DNA of 64,000 nt from positions 11,346,395-11,410,394 of the forward strand of contig OX439049.1 of NCBI GenBank assembly GCA_949317995.1, in the 5' to 3' direction. Under the pieces are notes generated by a model. It saw nothing but the letters and a program-made list of their open reading frames with translations, was not told where the DNA came from and ran no database searches. The translations under genes and the position numbers were made by a program. Positions 54,447 to 64,000 of the stretch are shown one piece after another. Numbering within the stretch: the first letter of the stretch is position 1; each line of letters begins with the position of its first letter. Origin of the DNA: Acholoe squamosa (lineage: Eukaryota > Annelida > Polychaeta > Phyllodocida > Polynoidae).

Positions 54447-56426
54447 ATGAAGATGAGCTCTCGAGCAAGCACAGCGGAGTTGTCTCCAGAAGAAAGGCAA
54501 GAGATGATGGCAGGGGTGCGGGGGACATTGGTGGAGGCAGAGGAGGAGGTCTTCTTGCGGGTCAGGCCAGGAGACACTGGGTTCCCCGCAATCCCCGCAG
54601 TCCCCGCCGACCCCGCAATACCCGCAGTACCCGCAGTCCCCGCAGACCCCGCAGTCCCCGCAGGATTGCTAGCCGGGGCAGCGGCAGCAGCGGGGGAAGG
54701 GGGGGAGGCACAGGAGGGCCGTCCTCACAGGGTGCCTGGGAGGGCACATGATCTGGTACCCCCTGCTCGTTGGAGCAGGGAGGGTGGATCACCTGAGAGC
54801 GGACGGAGACCCATCCTCGGGACACCTCAGAGTGTTCCAGCGATGACGATGACGGCCGCGCCCCCTGCACCCTCGGGCTTGCGGGACTACAATCAAGTCA
54901 GGGGATCGCTCCTGGAGGACCCTGGTTATATGGGAAGAAATAGTGACGCTGCGATCCAGCTACCTCCGGGACCACCCCCTGGGCTCCAGGGCAGGGGGGC
55001 AGGAGAGTCGGTCACTGCTTTCCCGGGCTCGTCCTGGTCCGCCTCCCCATGGGGACAGCTGGTACCTAGCGTGGGGTTACAGGCTTCGCCCACCCCCTCT
55101 CTCCCGGTCCCCACGGATGGGGTTCGGACCCCCCACGTGGACTGGTCACAGAGATGGGAAGAGAGGGAGCCTTGTCACAGGTCCCCCCAGCAGGAAGGGA
55201 GGGCAGAGGCCAATGGCCATATAGGGGCGGGGCAAGCTCCGCGTGCGACCCCTCCCCCTTCATGGCCACTGCCCCCACCAGAGAGGCGGGCATGCCCACT
55301 TCCCCGGGAGTATAATCCCCTGCCGGAGGAGAGGCTCGCTACAGCTCGGGCAGAAGAAGGTTACCCGGTTCAGACCATTCACCCCTTAGAGACAGGAGGA
55401 GGGGACCTTCCGTGCATCAGGGCAGCAGAAGAGCGGGGCCCGGCTCCCGCCCCTGGGGTGCAGGCACGGGCCCCCTCTAGGTCGGAAGGCGACGTCTCAG
55501 GAGTAGGGAGCGGTACCCCGATACTCCTGGACAGGGCGAGGGGCGGCATGGCTGGATCCCCGGCGCCGTCAACCCCGCGCCCGGGAGGGGGAGCAGGGGA
55601 CTCGAGGCAGGAGTGGGCCCCCAGGGAGAAGATGGCGAAACCAATCTTCATGCCAGGCAAATACGATGGCACGGGTCATTTGCCAGAATATCTCTCTCAT
55701 TTCGACCTGTGCAGGAGGGCGAACGGGTGGTCCAGCCAGGAAGCCGGTGTTTTCCTCGGCTTAAGCCTCACAGGCCTCGCGCGGAGGCTGTTGACCGGCA
55801 TTGACCCGGGAGCGCATACGGGGTACGAGAACCTCCGCGCGGCGCTCATGAACCGATTCTTGCCACCCAACCAGAGTGCGGTTTACAAGGCCAAGCTGCG
55901 TGGCATGGTGCGGGCCCAGGGCGCCTGTCTTCAGGCTCACGCGGAAGACATCCAGCGCTACATGCGATTGGCGTACCCCCGAGCGGACCCAGCTACAGTG
56001 GACGTAATGTCACGTGATCACTTCATAGAGAGTCTCACCGACGAAACGGTCCGTAACTGGGCGTATCAGGCCGACCCCGATAAGCTGCAGGATGCCGTCC
56101 AAGTGGCCCTCCACGCGGAGGCTTGCCTGAAGTCGGGGACAGCCCACAAACCGGCTGCCGTGGCCCGGGCCACTGCTTCGACAGTGGCGGAGGAAGTGGC
56201 CTCCTTGCGGCAGTCCATGGAGGAGAGGATGGCACGCACAGATGCCCGCCTGCAGAAGATGGGCGCCTCGGCTACGCAGAGAGGGGGGCGTTCACGTAAT
56301 CAACAGGGTTCGGGATGCTATCACTGCGGTAGGGAGGGCCACTTCAAGCGGGAGTGCCCGGACCTGAAAGGAAAACCGTCTTCCGGGGAGTCTCAGACCT
56401 CTGCACCGGAACCGTCGGGAAACTAA
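54447..56426 (+). CDS. Gypsy copy 2 gag
   Basis: A 659-aa structural protein. The first part is low complexity: an Ala/Val/Pro repeat (AVPADPAIPAVPAVPADPAV, about residues 50-75) from CCCCGCAGT-type DNA repeats, then a long proline/glycine-rich region. A capsid-like retrotransposon gag domain follows at about residues 395-570 (KPIFMPGKYDGTGHLPEYL, LLTGIDPGAHTGYENLRAAL, FIESLTDETVRNWAYQADP). The C-terminus has one CCHC zinc knuckle, CYHCGREGHFKREC. The stop TAA at 56424 directly follows a slippery heptamer, so a fraction of ribosomes should continue into pol. No lesions seen. ATG 54447 is the first after the primer site; ATG 54453 is an alternative. Confidence 0.9.
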   Translation: MKMSSRASTAELSPEERQEMMAGVRGTLVEAEEEVFLRVRPGDTGFPAIPAVPADPAIPAVPAVPADPAVPAGLLAGAAAAAGEGGEAQEGRPHRVPGRAHDLVPPARWSREGGSPESGRRPILGTPQSVPAMTMTAAPPAPSGLRDYNQVRGSLLEDPGYMGRNSDAAIQLPPGPPPGLQGRGAGESVTAFPGSSWSASPWGQLVPSVGLQASPTPSLPVPTDGVRTPHVDWSQRWEEREPCHRSPQQEGRAEANGHIGAGQAPRATPPPSWPLPPPERRACPLPREYNPLPEERLATARAEEGYPVQTIHPLETGGGDLPCIRAAEERGPAPAPGVQARAPSRSEGDVSGVGSGTPILLDRARGGMAGSPAPSTPRPGGGAGDSRQEWAPREKMAKPIFMPGKYDGTGHLPEYLSHFDLCRRANGWSSQEAGVFLGLSLTGLARRLLTGIDPGAHTGYENLRAALMNRFLPPNQSAVYKAKLRGMVRAQGACLQAHAEDIQRYMRLAYPRADPATVDVMSRDHFIESLTDETVRNWAYQADPDKLQDAVQVALHAEACLKSGTAHKPAAVARATASTVAEEVASLRQSMEERMARTDARLQKMGASATQRGGRSRNQQGSGCYHCGREGHFKRECPDLKGKPSSGESQTSAPEPSGN

Positions 56427-56460
56427 AACCGGTCCTGCCTACCTCCCCAGACAGGACCGG
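56417..56460 (+). promoter_or_regulatory. Predicted -1 frameshift signal, gag-pol, copy 2
   Basis: GGGAAAC (56417-56423) lies in phase G|GGA|AAC immediately before the gag stop TAA. A 5-nt spacer is followed by a perfect 9-bp stem, CCGGTCCTG (56429-56437) with CAGGACCGG (56452-56460), and a 14-nt loop. The downstream frame is pol. Confidence 0.82.
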
Positions 56461-59400
56461 GAATAAGATGGAAGAGAGGGACAAGGAAATCCGAGGAAGA
56501 CTAGAGCTAGGCGGGGCGGGTCTACTAGTGGAGGGAAGTATAGAGGGCCGGGCGGCGCAGTGTTTGGTGGACACGGGCGCGACGGTCAACCTACTGTCCC
56601 TGGCCTGGTGGCGCCGCTGTGGGGGGGAGAGGGAGCTCCCCCCCTCCCAGGAGCGGGTCTTCTCGGTGGAAGGACGTCCTCTCCAACTTAGTGGTCGGTT
56701 GGATACGGCACTGGTCTTCGGCGAGGAGGCGTGGCCAGTCGTATTCCAGATAGCAGACATCCCGTCTGAGGCTATCATAGGGTCCACCTTTTTAAGGGAG
56801 GCCAAACTAATGGTGGACCTCGCGGGGGAGCGCCTATTGGTACGGAGGGGGGTTGGGACTCCCTCCATGGCCAGTGTCTCCTGCCGTATAGTGAGCAGCA
56901 GGACCGCTGTGCTCGCCCCCGGGACAGAAGCTGTAGTCGAGGGGTACGTGGTCGGTCGCTGGGAGAGTGATCGTCTTGGACTAGTGGAGGGCATTCGAGA
57001 GAAGGAGAAGAAGAGAGGCGTCCTAGTCGGGAGGGGGTTAATAGACCCGACGAAGGGCCATGCCCCTCTACGAGTGTTTAACCCGGGGCAGGACCCTGTT
57101 ATCCTCTACCGAGACATGGAGCTGGCCACGGTAGAAGAGGTGGGGGATCCCCCTGACGACGGGGCCGCGGTCGGACTTGGCCAGGATCAAAGATGCCGTG
57201 TCGTCAGCCCGGCAGATCCCAGAGTGGACGCGGTGGTGGAGAGCCTCACCGCGGAAGCAAAGGGGGAGGAGAAGGAACAACTGGCTGCCCTCATCCGCCG
57301 ACACGCGGAGGCTTTCCAGCTAGAGCCGGGGGATATCGGCCGAGCCACCTGGGTGGAGCACCGGATACGGACAGACGATCATCCTCCCATCAAGCAACCC
57401 CCCCGTCGCCTAGCGCCCCATCGTAGAGCGCTGGTGGACGAAGAAGTGGACAAAATGATAGCAACAGGGACAATCGAGCCGGCCGAGGGACCCTGGGCCT
57501 CGCCGGTGGTGCTGGTCCGCAAGAAGGATGGCACCATGAGGTTCTGCGTCGATTACCGTCGCCTTAACAAGGCGACGGTGAAAGACGCCTACCCCCTTCC
57601 GCGCATTGACGACAGTTTGGACACCCTGGCAGGGTCGGAGTGGTTCTCCACTATGGATTTGGTGAGCGGCTACTGGCAGGTAGCCATGGCCCCGGAGGAT
57701 CGCGAGAAGACCGCCTTCACCACCCACAGGGGGCTGTATCAGTTCAGGGTGATGCCTTTTGGGCTGTGCAACGCCCCCGGAACCTTCGAGCGGCTGATGG
57801 AGGTAGCCTTGCGGGGGCTCCAGTGGAGTTCCTGCTTGGTATACCTCGACGACATCGTGGTATCGTGGCATCGTGGTATTCTCGCGTTCTTTTGGGGACC
57901 ACCTGGCCCGGCTGGGGGAGGTGCTAACGCGTCTGGAAGGTGCGGGACTTAAGGTGAAGCCCTCCAAATGCCGGCTGGCCCGCCGGAAGGTCGCCTTTCT
58001 GGGCCATGTGGTCAGCAAGGAGGGTATCGCCACCGACCCGGCTAAGGTAGAATCAGTCCGCCAATGGCCCACACCCGCCTCCCTCACAGAGGTGCGGAGT
58101 TTCCTCGGGTTGGCAGGATACTACCGGTCCTTTCTGCCCGACTTTGCAACAATTGCCAAACCATTGTCCACCATGGCCGACAAGGGCAAACGATTCCACT
58201 GGGGGGAGGATTGTCAGAAATCCTTCTGCGAGATAAAACGGCTTCTCACACAGTCCCCTATTCTGGGTTACCCCCGGGAGGAGGGACGCATCGTTTTGGA
58301 CACGGACGCCTCAGACACGGGACTGGGGGCCGTCCTCTCCCAAGTCCAAGAGGAAAGAGAGGTAGTCCTCTCCTACGGGAGCCGCACCTTAACCAAACCG
58401 GAACGCAATTATTGCGTCACGTGGCGGGAACTTCTGGCTGTGGTCTTCGGACTCAAGAAATTCCGCCATTACCTCTTGGGGCGGCACGTCCTGATAAGGA
58501 CCGACCACGCCGCTCTCAAGTGGGTGATGGCTTTCCGGGAGCCTGAGGGACAAATCGCCAGGTGGTTACAGATAATGGATACCTTCGATTTCTCGGTGGA
58601 ACACCGACCGGGTGTGCGACATGGCAATGCGGACGGTCTCTCTCGGATTCCATGCCGGCAATGTGGCAGAGGGAATGAGGGGTCCCCCCCAGAGTCGGAA
58701 GCGGATGCTTCGGTTGCAGGGGCCTCCACGTCTTATGCGTGCGCTCTCACGCGAAGAGCGTCCGCCGACCCGGACATAGTGGAGGAGGTCCGCAAGGAGT
58801 GGCAGAAGGATCAGAAGGAAGACCCCCTGCTGAGCCGGGTCTACCAGTGGGTGGAGGAGAAAGCGCCTCCCTCTCCGGAGGAATTGAGGGGGGAATCCTA
58901 CCCGCTACATACACTGGTATCCCAGCTCCCACGGTTGGAGATAAAGGAGGGCCTCCTGGGACGGTGGTGGTTTACGCCCGGCACCACCCGTCACTTTCAA
59001 ATCCTGGTTCCGGAAAAGAGGCGTCGGGAGGTATGGGAGTCGTCTCATGGGGGCGGTGTCATAGGCCACTTTGGAGTCACCCGCACCATAAGGAAATGTG
59101 CCAAGCGATGGTACTGGCCGGAGCACCGACGCGACCTGACATACTGGGTGGCCACATGCCCGGAGTGCCTGGCTAGGAAGCCCCCGCCTGCCCCACATCG
59201 CGCGCGGATGGGGCACATCCCGGTCTCTCTCCCCTTAGAGAGAATGGCCATTGACGTAATGGGTCCCTTGCCCCCCACAGCACGTCTCCACAAGTACATC
59301 GTGGTCATGGTAGATTATATGACAAAATGGGCGGAGGCGGTAGCTATCCCAGACCAGGAAGCAGCCACGGTGGCAAGGGCCTTCGTAGAGACAGTGGTTT

Positions 59401-60349
59401 GCCGGCTGGGCCCGCCAGCCTCTCTTCATTCAGACCAGGGCCGGAACTTCCAGAGCCGGCTTTTCCGGGAAGTGGTGGCGCTGATGGGGATCCGCCAGAC
59501 CAGGACATGTGCCTTCAACCCCAAGTCGGATGGGTTGGTGGAGAGGGCCAACCGTACCATCGAGGCGCTGCTGGCCGCAACGGTGGCCCAAGACCAGTCT
59601 GACTGGGACCTGCAGCTACCCTTTGCCTTGGCAGCATACCGGGCCTCGGTGCACTCCTCCACCGGTGTCTCCCCCAACATGATGATGTTAGGGAGGGAGA
59701 CCATGACTCCACTTACTATTCTCTACCCGGAGGGGGAGGGACAGGTCGGGGAGGGGTGGCAGGTTATGTGGCGGGCCTGCGGCGCTCTATGGAGCGCGCG
59801 CATATGTTGGCTCTGGACACCATCGGCACCTCTGTGGCTAGACAGCAGAGAAACTACAATCTACATGCCCAGGAGAGGAAGATAGAGGTAGGGGACACCG
59901 TTTACTACCTCCACCCGATCCGCCATAAAGGGGTATCACCGAAGATGCAGAGCCTGTGGACGGGTCCATGGGAGGTGACTACCCACGTGGCAGGTTCGGT
60001 GTTTGAGATAAGAAGGGGGCGCAGCAAAAAGATAGTCCATAGTGACTCCTTGAAGGTAGTCCCTCCCCCTCCCCCTGCCGTGAACCCCCTCCCCCCAGCA
60101 GCCGAGCTCCAGGTCCCTCCGGTCCTGGAAGCCGGGGAGGGGGAGGGGGGCGGGGGGGGAAGCTATGGTCAGGATTGTTTCCAAAACCCGTCCTCGGTTG
60201 CCCGCCTTCACCTCCATTGTTCCCCGCCAGAAGGGGACACCCGCTTTCGCGGCTGTTTCCCCTCCCCAGGGAGAAACCTCCTTCGCTGGGTCCCCAGCGG
60301 GGAACCTGCCTGGGGGCGGGGAATGCGGGGAATGCGGGGAAGGCGGTAA
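56421..60349 (+). pseudogene. Gypsy copy 2 pol (protease, RT, RNase H, integrase), two frame breaks
   Basis: Three consecutive frames make up one polyprotein: to 57952, 57873-59885 and 59756-60349. Protease: CLVDTGATVNLLS near 56570. [22 protein letters not shown], motif A STMDLVSGYWQ, catalytic YLDD at 57842-57853. RNase H: VLDTDASDTGLGAVLSQ and LIRTDHAALKW. Integrase: zinc module (HFGVTRTIRK, then CPECLARK), core D in AIDVMGPLPP, D in HSDQGRNF, E in GLVERANRTIEALL. C-terminal GPY/F-like module at about 59890-60050 (MQSLWTGPWEV). A 16-bp tandem duplication just after YLDD shifts the frame, and another break lies near 59750. All catalytic residues are otherwise kept. The last frame overlaps ORF3. 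Confidence 0.9.
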
Positions 60350-63300
60350 CGGAACACTCACGTCACAGCGTCTGCAGGTTTGTCTGCAGCCGACAATGTC
60401 TGTCTGGCAGAGGTTAGGGGAGCCACGGGGAGAAGAGAAGATGTTTGGAAAAAGACCTCCTCCAAGATCTTATGTCATTCCTAAGGTCGGCTACCAGGCA
60501 ACTGGACAGGGAACCCCCCAGGCTGGAAGAGGGACTAGAAAAAGAGGTAGGAAGGGGAGAGGCCGGGGAAAGGGGAGGGGGCAAAGGCAACAGCCACCTT
60601 TTCTCCAGCCGGGGCCAAGGGCAGGAAGGGGAAGGACGATTGACCTTCGGGGACAGAGCCCAAGGAGGCCGGGGACCTTCTCCCCGGAGAGGGGGAGGGG
60701 GTCCTCCAAGAAGGGGGGAAGCCTTTCACCACGAAAAGGCCGGTCCCGCAGTCCCCAGGGTGCAAGACGTAGCCTTTCACCAGAACGTCCAGGTCCAGGA
60801 CGCGACTGCTGGGCCGGCTCCAGCGGGGCAAAAAGGAAGGGCTCCCCTCACCCCGCCCCAGTCTCCTCGCTAGCCAGAAGGCTAAAGGAAGCTCAGGGAA
60901 GGGGGGGGAGTCGCAGAAGGAAGGTGAGGCGTTCTTCTTCCAACAGTGACAGTGAAAAGGAGGAGGAGAGACCTCCCGGGGGTCGTGCCCGCAGTGCAGC
61001 CTTTTCCCCGCCACGCGGCAAACAAAACCATTCTCCGCCGCGGCGGAGGGGGGAGGAAAACAGAACAGCCCGCTCCCCGCTACGCGGAAAACAAGGGCAG
61101 TCTTCGCCTTCGCCGCGGCGCAGCAGGGAGGAAAACGGAACAGCCCGCGCCCCGCCGAGCGGCAACCAAAGACATTCTCCGCCGCGGAGCAGCAGGGAGG
61201 AAAACAGAAGGGCCCGCACCCCGCCGAGCGGAAAACGAAAACATTCTCCGCCGCGGAGCTGCAGCAGGGAGGAAAACAGAACAGCCAGCTCCCCGCCCGG
61301 CGGAAAACAAAGACATTCTCCGCCGCGGCGGAGGGGGGAGGAAAACAGAACAGCCCGCTCCCCGCTACGCGGAAAACAAGTGCAGTCTTCGCCTTCGCCG
61401 CGGCGCAGCAGGGAGGAAAACAGAAGAGCCCGCTCCCCGCCACACGGCAAACAAAAACATTCTCCGCCGCGGAGCAGCAGGGAGGAAAACAGAACAGCCA
61501 GCTCCCCGCCCGGCGGAAAACAGAGACATTCTCCGCCGCGGAGCAGCAGGGAGGAAAACGGAACAGCCCGCGCCCCGCCGAGCGGCAGGCGAAAACATTC
61601 TCCGCCGCGGAGCTGCAGCAGGGAGGAAAACAGAAGGGCCCGCACCCCGCCGAGCGGAAAACGAAAACATTCTCCGCCGCGGAGCTGCAGCAGGGAGGAA
61701 AACAGAACAGCCAGCTCCCCGCCCGGCGGAAAACAAAGACATTCTCCGCCGCGGAGCAGCAGGGAGGAAAACGGAACAGCCCACGCCCCGCCGAGCGGCA
61801 GGCGAAAACATTCTCCGCCGCGGCGCGAGGGGGAGGAAAACAGAACAGCCAGCTCCCCGCCGGGCGGCAAACAAGTGCAGTCTTCGCCTCCGCCGCGGAG
61901 CAGCAGGGAGGAAAACGGAACAGCCCCTTCCCCGCTTTCCCGACGCCATCTTGAACGATCGGAAGAGAAACAGCGGGGAATACTCTCTCACGGCGGGGTA
62001 GGACATTCTGCACCCAATACAACAGCAGAGGAAGGAGACAGGGAAGACAGGTGCCCATCCCCACAGGCAGATAAGTGGGACAGAGGGCGTTCATCTTCAA
62101 CGTCCTCTATCTCCTCTATTTCCCCGCAGTCTTCCCCGCTGCCAGGACAGGTGTCATCGCCCTCCCTGCAGCCTTCCCCGCTGCCACAGAGAAGGAGGTT
62201 AAGGCTGCATTCAGACAGCAGCCCATCTCAGCTAGCCATAAGGACCTGTGTGCATGGGGTGATGGCCGACTCCCAGGTGCCATGTGGCCAGTGCGCCCAG
62301 ACTTTTGCGAAGAAAGGGGGCCTCACCCGACACATGGCTCGGGCCCACAGTACGGGTCCCCGCATGGGTTGGGTGTGCCCCATACTGGAGTGCGACCATG
62401 ATAGTGACAGGGCGGAGGACTTGCGGCGCCACCTGCGCACCATACACCGGGCGGAAGGGGGAGACCGCCACCCCTGGGTCCGCAATCCCAAGAAGATGCC
62501 GAGGGCAGGGCAGCTGAGGGAGAGGAGCAGGTCAGCCGGACCTTCACCTACCTCCTCTCGCGCCTCCTCCTCCTCGGGGGGTCCTTCCCCCCAGCTGGAG
62601 ATGGATGCCAACCGAGGGAGCCGGGCGACATCCCCCACCCTTCCCTCCAGCTCTTCTAGTTCAGGGGATGACGACGTCCCCCTGTCTACCCCTCGCAGGA
62701 GGCCCCCTCCCCCCGGGAGAAAGGTCACCGGGCACCAGTCCCCTGCGGCAGGGCCCGGTAGTACTGACCGTGCCGATAGGAAGGCGGCCGGGGATCAGTC
62801 TTCGGGGACACCCGTAGACCTTGGGTCCTCACCCAGCATCGTCCTGGAGGTACCTACCACACGCCTGTCAAGGGACCGCGTAAAGAGGAAGAGGGATGTC
62901 CTCAGTAAATCCCCCGGGCCCAGAACTCAACAAGGAGGCCCCTCCTCGACGGATAAGAAGGTGCGCCGTCATTCGCCGGAGGATGGTGTCAAGGCCAGGG
63001 TGCACCCCCCAGAGGCCAGGGCTGGGACCCCGGCCCGGTTGTCCTCCGCCAAGGTTGAGTCCCATGCACTGCCATCGGGTCCCCGTCACGCCGGCCAGTC
63101 TGGGACCCTCTCCGCTACCACTCAGGGCGGGGAGACAGTCCCCGCAACCACCATGGGGTCCACTCCCATGCTGGTGGCTTGGGGTCCGGACCCAGCCAGG
63201 ACAGGGAAGCCGGAGCCTCTCACACGGGAAACCATGGGGTCTTTTATGGCCTCCTACATCTCTCAGGGAGGGAGCCGGGAGGAGATGGCCGCTGCTGCGC

Positions 63301-64000
63301 AGGAACTGGTCTCCATGCTCGGCGCGGACGAGGGGCAGGAGGTGGGAGACAAAGGAGTCAGCGTGGGGCCAACTACTGTGGCTGCCCGTACTACTCTCTC
63401 CCAGCCTGCCGGCACCACCCCGGTTCCGGTAGAGCATACCCCAGTGCTCTGTAGCTTGGAGGAGGAGGCGCAAGAGGGAGGTCTTGCGGAGGGGCCTACT
63501 ACGCAGGCAGCGCTCGCTACTTCCCCCCCGGCCTCAGGGATTTCCTCTGGTACCCCCGCGGCCGACTCGCAGGAGCTCACCGTCCCGGGGGAGGCAGGGG
63601 AGTCCCCGCCTGTCAGCACCTCCACCGCCCCGGTTCCGGTGGAATATACCCCAGTGCTCTGTAGCTCGGAAGAGGAGGCGCAGGAGGGAGGTCTGGAGGA
63701 GGGGCCTACTACGCAGGCAGCGCTCGCGACCCCCCCCCCCCCCCCGCCTTGGAAATTTCCTCTGGTACCCCCGCGGCCGACCCGCGAAAGCTCACCGACC
63801 CGGAGGCAGGGGAGTCCCCGTCTGGCAGCGTCACCTTTAGCTCGCCACAGAGGTCGGAGAGGGTCAACCAGGGGCCCCATACTGGGGTGACGCCTGCCCC
63901 CCATCCCTCTCGGCAGAGTGACCTGGCAGGGGACGAAGTGGGTGCGGTGACATGGAACACTCCCACTGGCACACGGCAACTTCCCCAGCCCGGTGGAAGT
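60165..64000 (+). CDS. Gypsy copy 2 third ORF: SR-rich repeats plus two C2H2 fingers
   Basis: An ORF of 1241 codons to 63890, overlapping the end of pol in a different frame; it lies where envelope genes occur but has no signal peptide or membrane segment. Residues about 110-275 are Arg/Gly/Ser/Pro-rich (GRKGRGRGKGRGQRQQ). About 279-593 is a tandem array of some 13 units around REENRTARSPPSGKQKHSPP, resembling SR domains of splicing factors. Two C2H2 fingers follow at about 706-758 (PCGQCAQTFAKKGGLTRH, then WVCPILECDHD), spaced C-x2-C-x12-H-x4-H and C-x4-C-x12-H-x4-H. Then comes a disordered Ser/Pro region and, near the end, a tandem-duplicated segment (PVLCSSEEEAQEGGLEEG). A C14 run at about 63731 shifts the frame; another frame continues to the window edge, so the true C-terminus is outside. 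Nucleic-acid binding is inferred. How it is translated is unclear. Confidence 0.8.
61000..61945 (+). repeat. Tandem array of 63-72-bp units in ORF3
   Basis: Some 13 units, each containing AGGGAGGAAAACAGAA-like and CATTCTCCGCCGCGG-like cores. Because units are multiples of three and lack stop codons, other frames are also open, including a 521-codon minus-strand frame; only the frame encoding REEN...SPP joins to the zinc fingers. Confidence 0.88.

Larger units (their letters stand above)
54024..64000 (+). mobile_element. Ty3/Gypsy retrotransposon copy 2, runs past right edge
   Basis: 5' LTR, primer-binding site, gag, pol and a large third ORF occur in order on the plus strand; the 3' LTR is outside the window. 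The element is strongly GC-rich compared with the AT-rich flank. Gag is intact, pol has a 16-bp tandem duplication and one later frameshift, and ORF3 is open except for a shift at a C run. It belongs to the same lineage as copy 1, judged by primer site, frameshift signal, pol sequence and third ORF, although the LTRs differ. Confidence 0.93.

Noticed and set aside
60535..62100. 521-codon minus-strand ORF and a 351-codon plus-strand ORF over the ORF3 repeat array
   Set aside because: Open only because the GC-rich repeat units are multiples of three without stops in several frames; neither joins to the zinc fingers or shows domain structure.

Overview
This window is eukaryotic, very probably from an invertebrate animal (lophotrochozoan, lancelet or similar; I cannot resolve it further). 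The evidence is spliced genes with GT/AG introns, AT-rich non-coding DNA, (TA)n microsatellites, and a mix of DIRS, Ngaro, Ty3/Gypsy, Jockey/CR1-like and PIF/Harbinger elements. Only two host genes are recognisable, both partial and broken up by insertions. Most of the sequence is transposable elements of different ages, often nested.

1-9 kb: a plus-strand glutathione S-transferase-like gene, exons scattered over 1427-8827. Its surroundings hold a solo LTR, a 5'-truncated non-LTR retrotransposon, an opposite-strand non-LTR fragment split by a small DNA element, and a TA-flanked MITE. 9-12 kb: MITEs and palindromic repeats. 12.0-20.5 kb: one large PIF/Harbinger-type element with two convergent spliced genes. 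The minus-strand gene is an apparently intact 357-aa DDE transposase; the plus-strand gene is a nine-exon Myb/SANT-type protein with a stop and two frameshifts. 21.3-30.0 kb: a decayed minus-strand Ty3/Gypsy element with both LTRs. 30.8-37.4 kb: a decayed minus-strand DIRS1-like element; its gag start is interrupted by a 1.8-kb palindrome-rich element with 45-bp inverted ends and a perfect 9-bp target duplication. 37.5-46.3 kb: tRNA-derived repeats, small DNA elements, and exons of a minus-strand 15-hydroxyprostaglandin dehydrogenase-like gene. One exon there has been copied by a local tandem duplication. 48.3-53.8 kb: a nearly complete Ngaro-type tyrosine-recombinase retrotransposon with split direct repeats (A1...B1-A2-B2). 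54.0-64.0 kb: a GC-rich Ty3/Gypsy element (5' LTR, gag, pol, third ORF) running off the right edge.

The most interesting signal is shared by the two Gypsy elements. Each ends gag with the heptamer GGGAAAC directly before the stop codon, then a 5-nt spacer and a hairpin whose stem differs by paired compensatory changes. Each also carries, after pol, a third ORF with two C2H2 zinc fingers. In the right-hand copy this ORF also has a long SR-rich repeat array. I do not recognise this third ORF as a standard Gypsy product. Many coding lesions in the window lie in homopolymers, so some may be base-calling errors.
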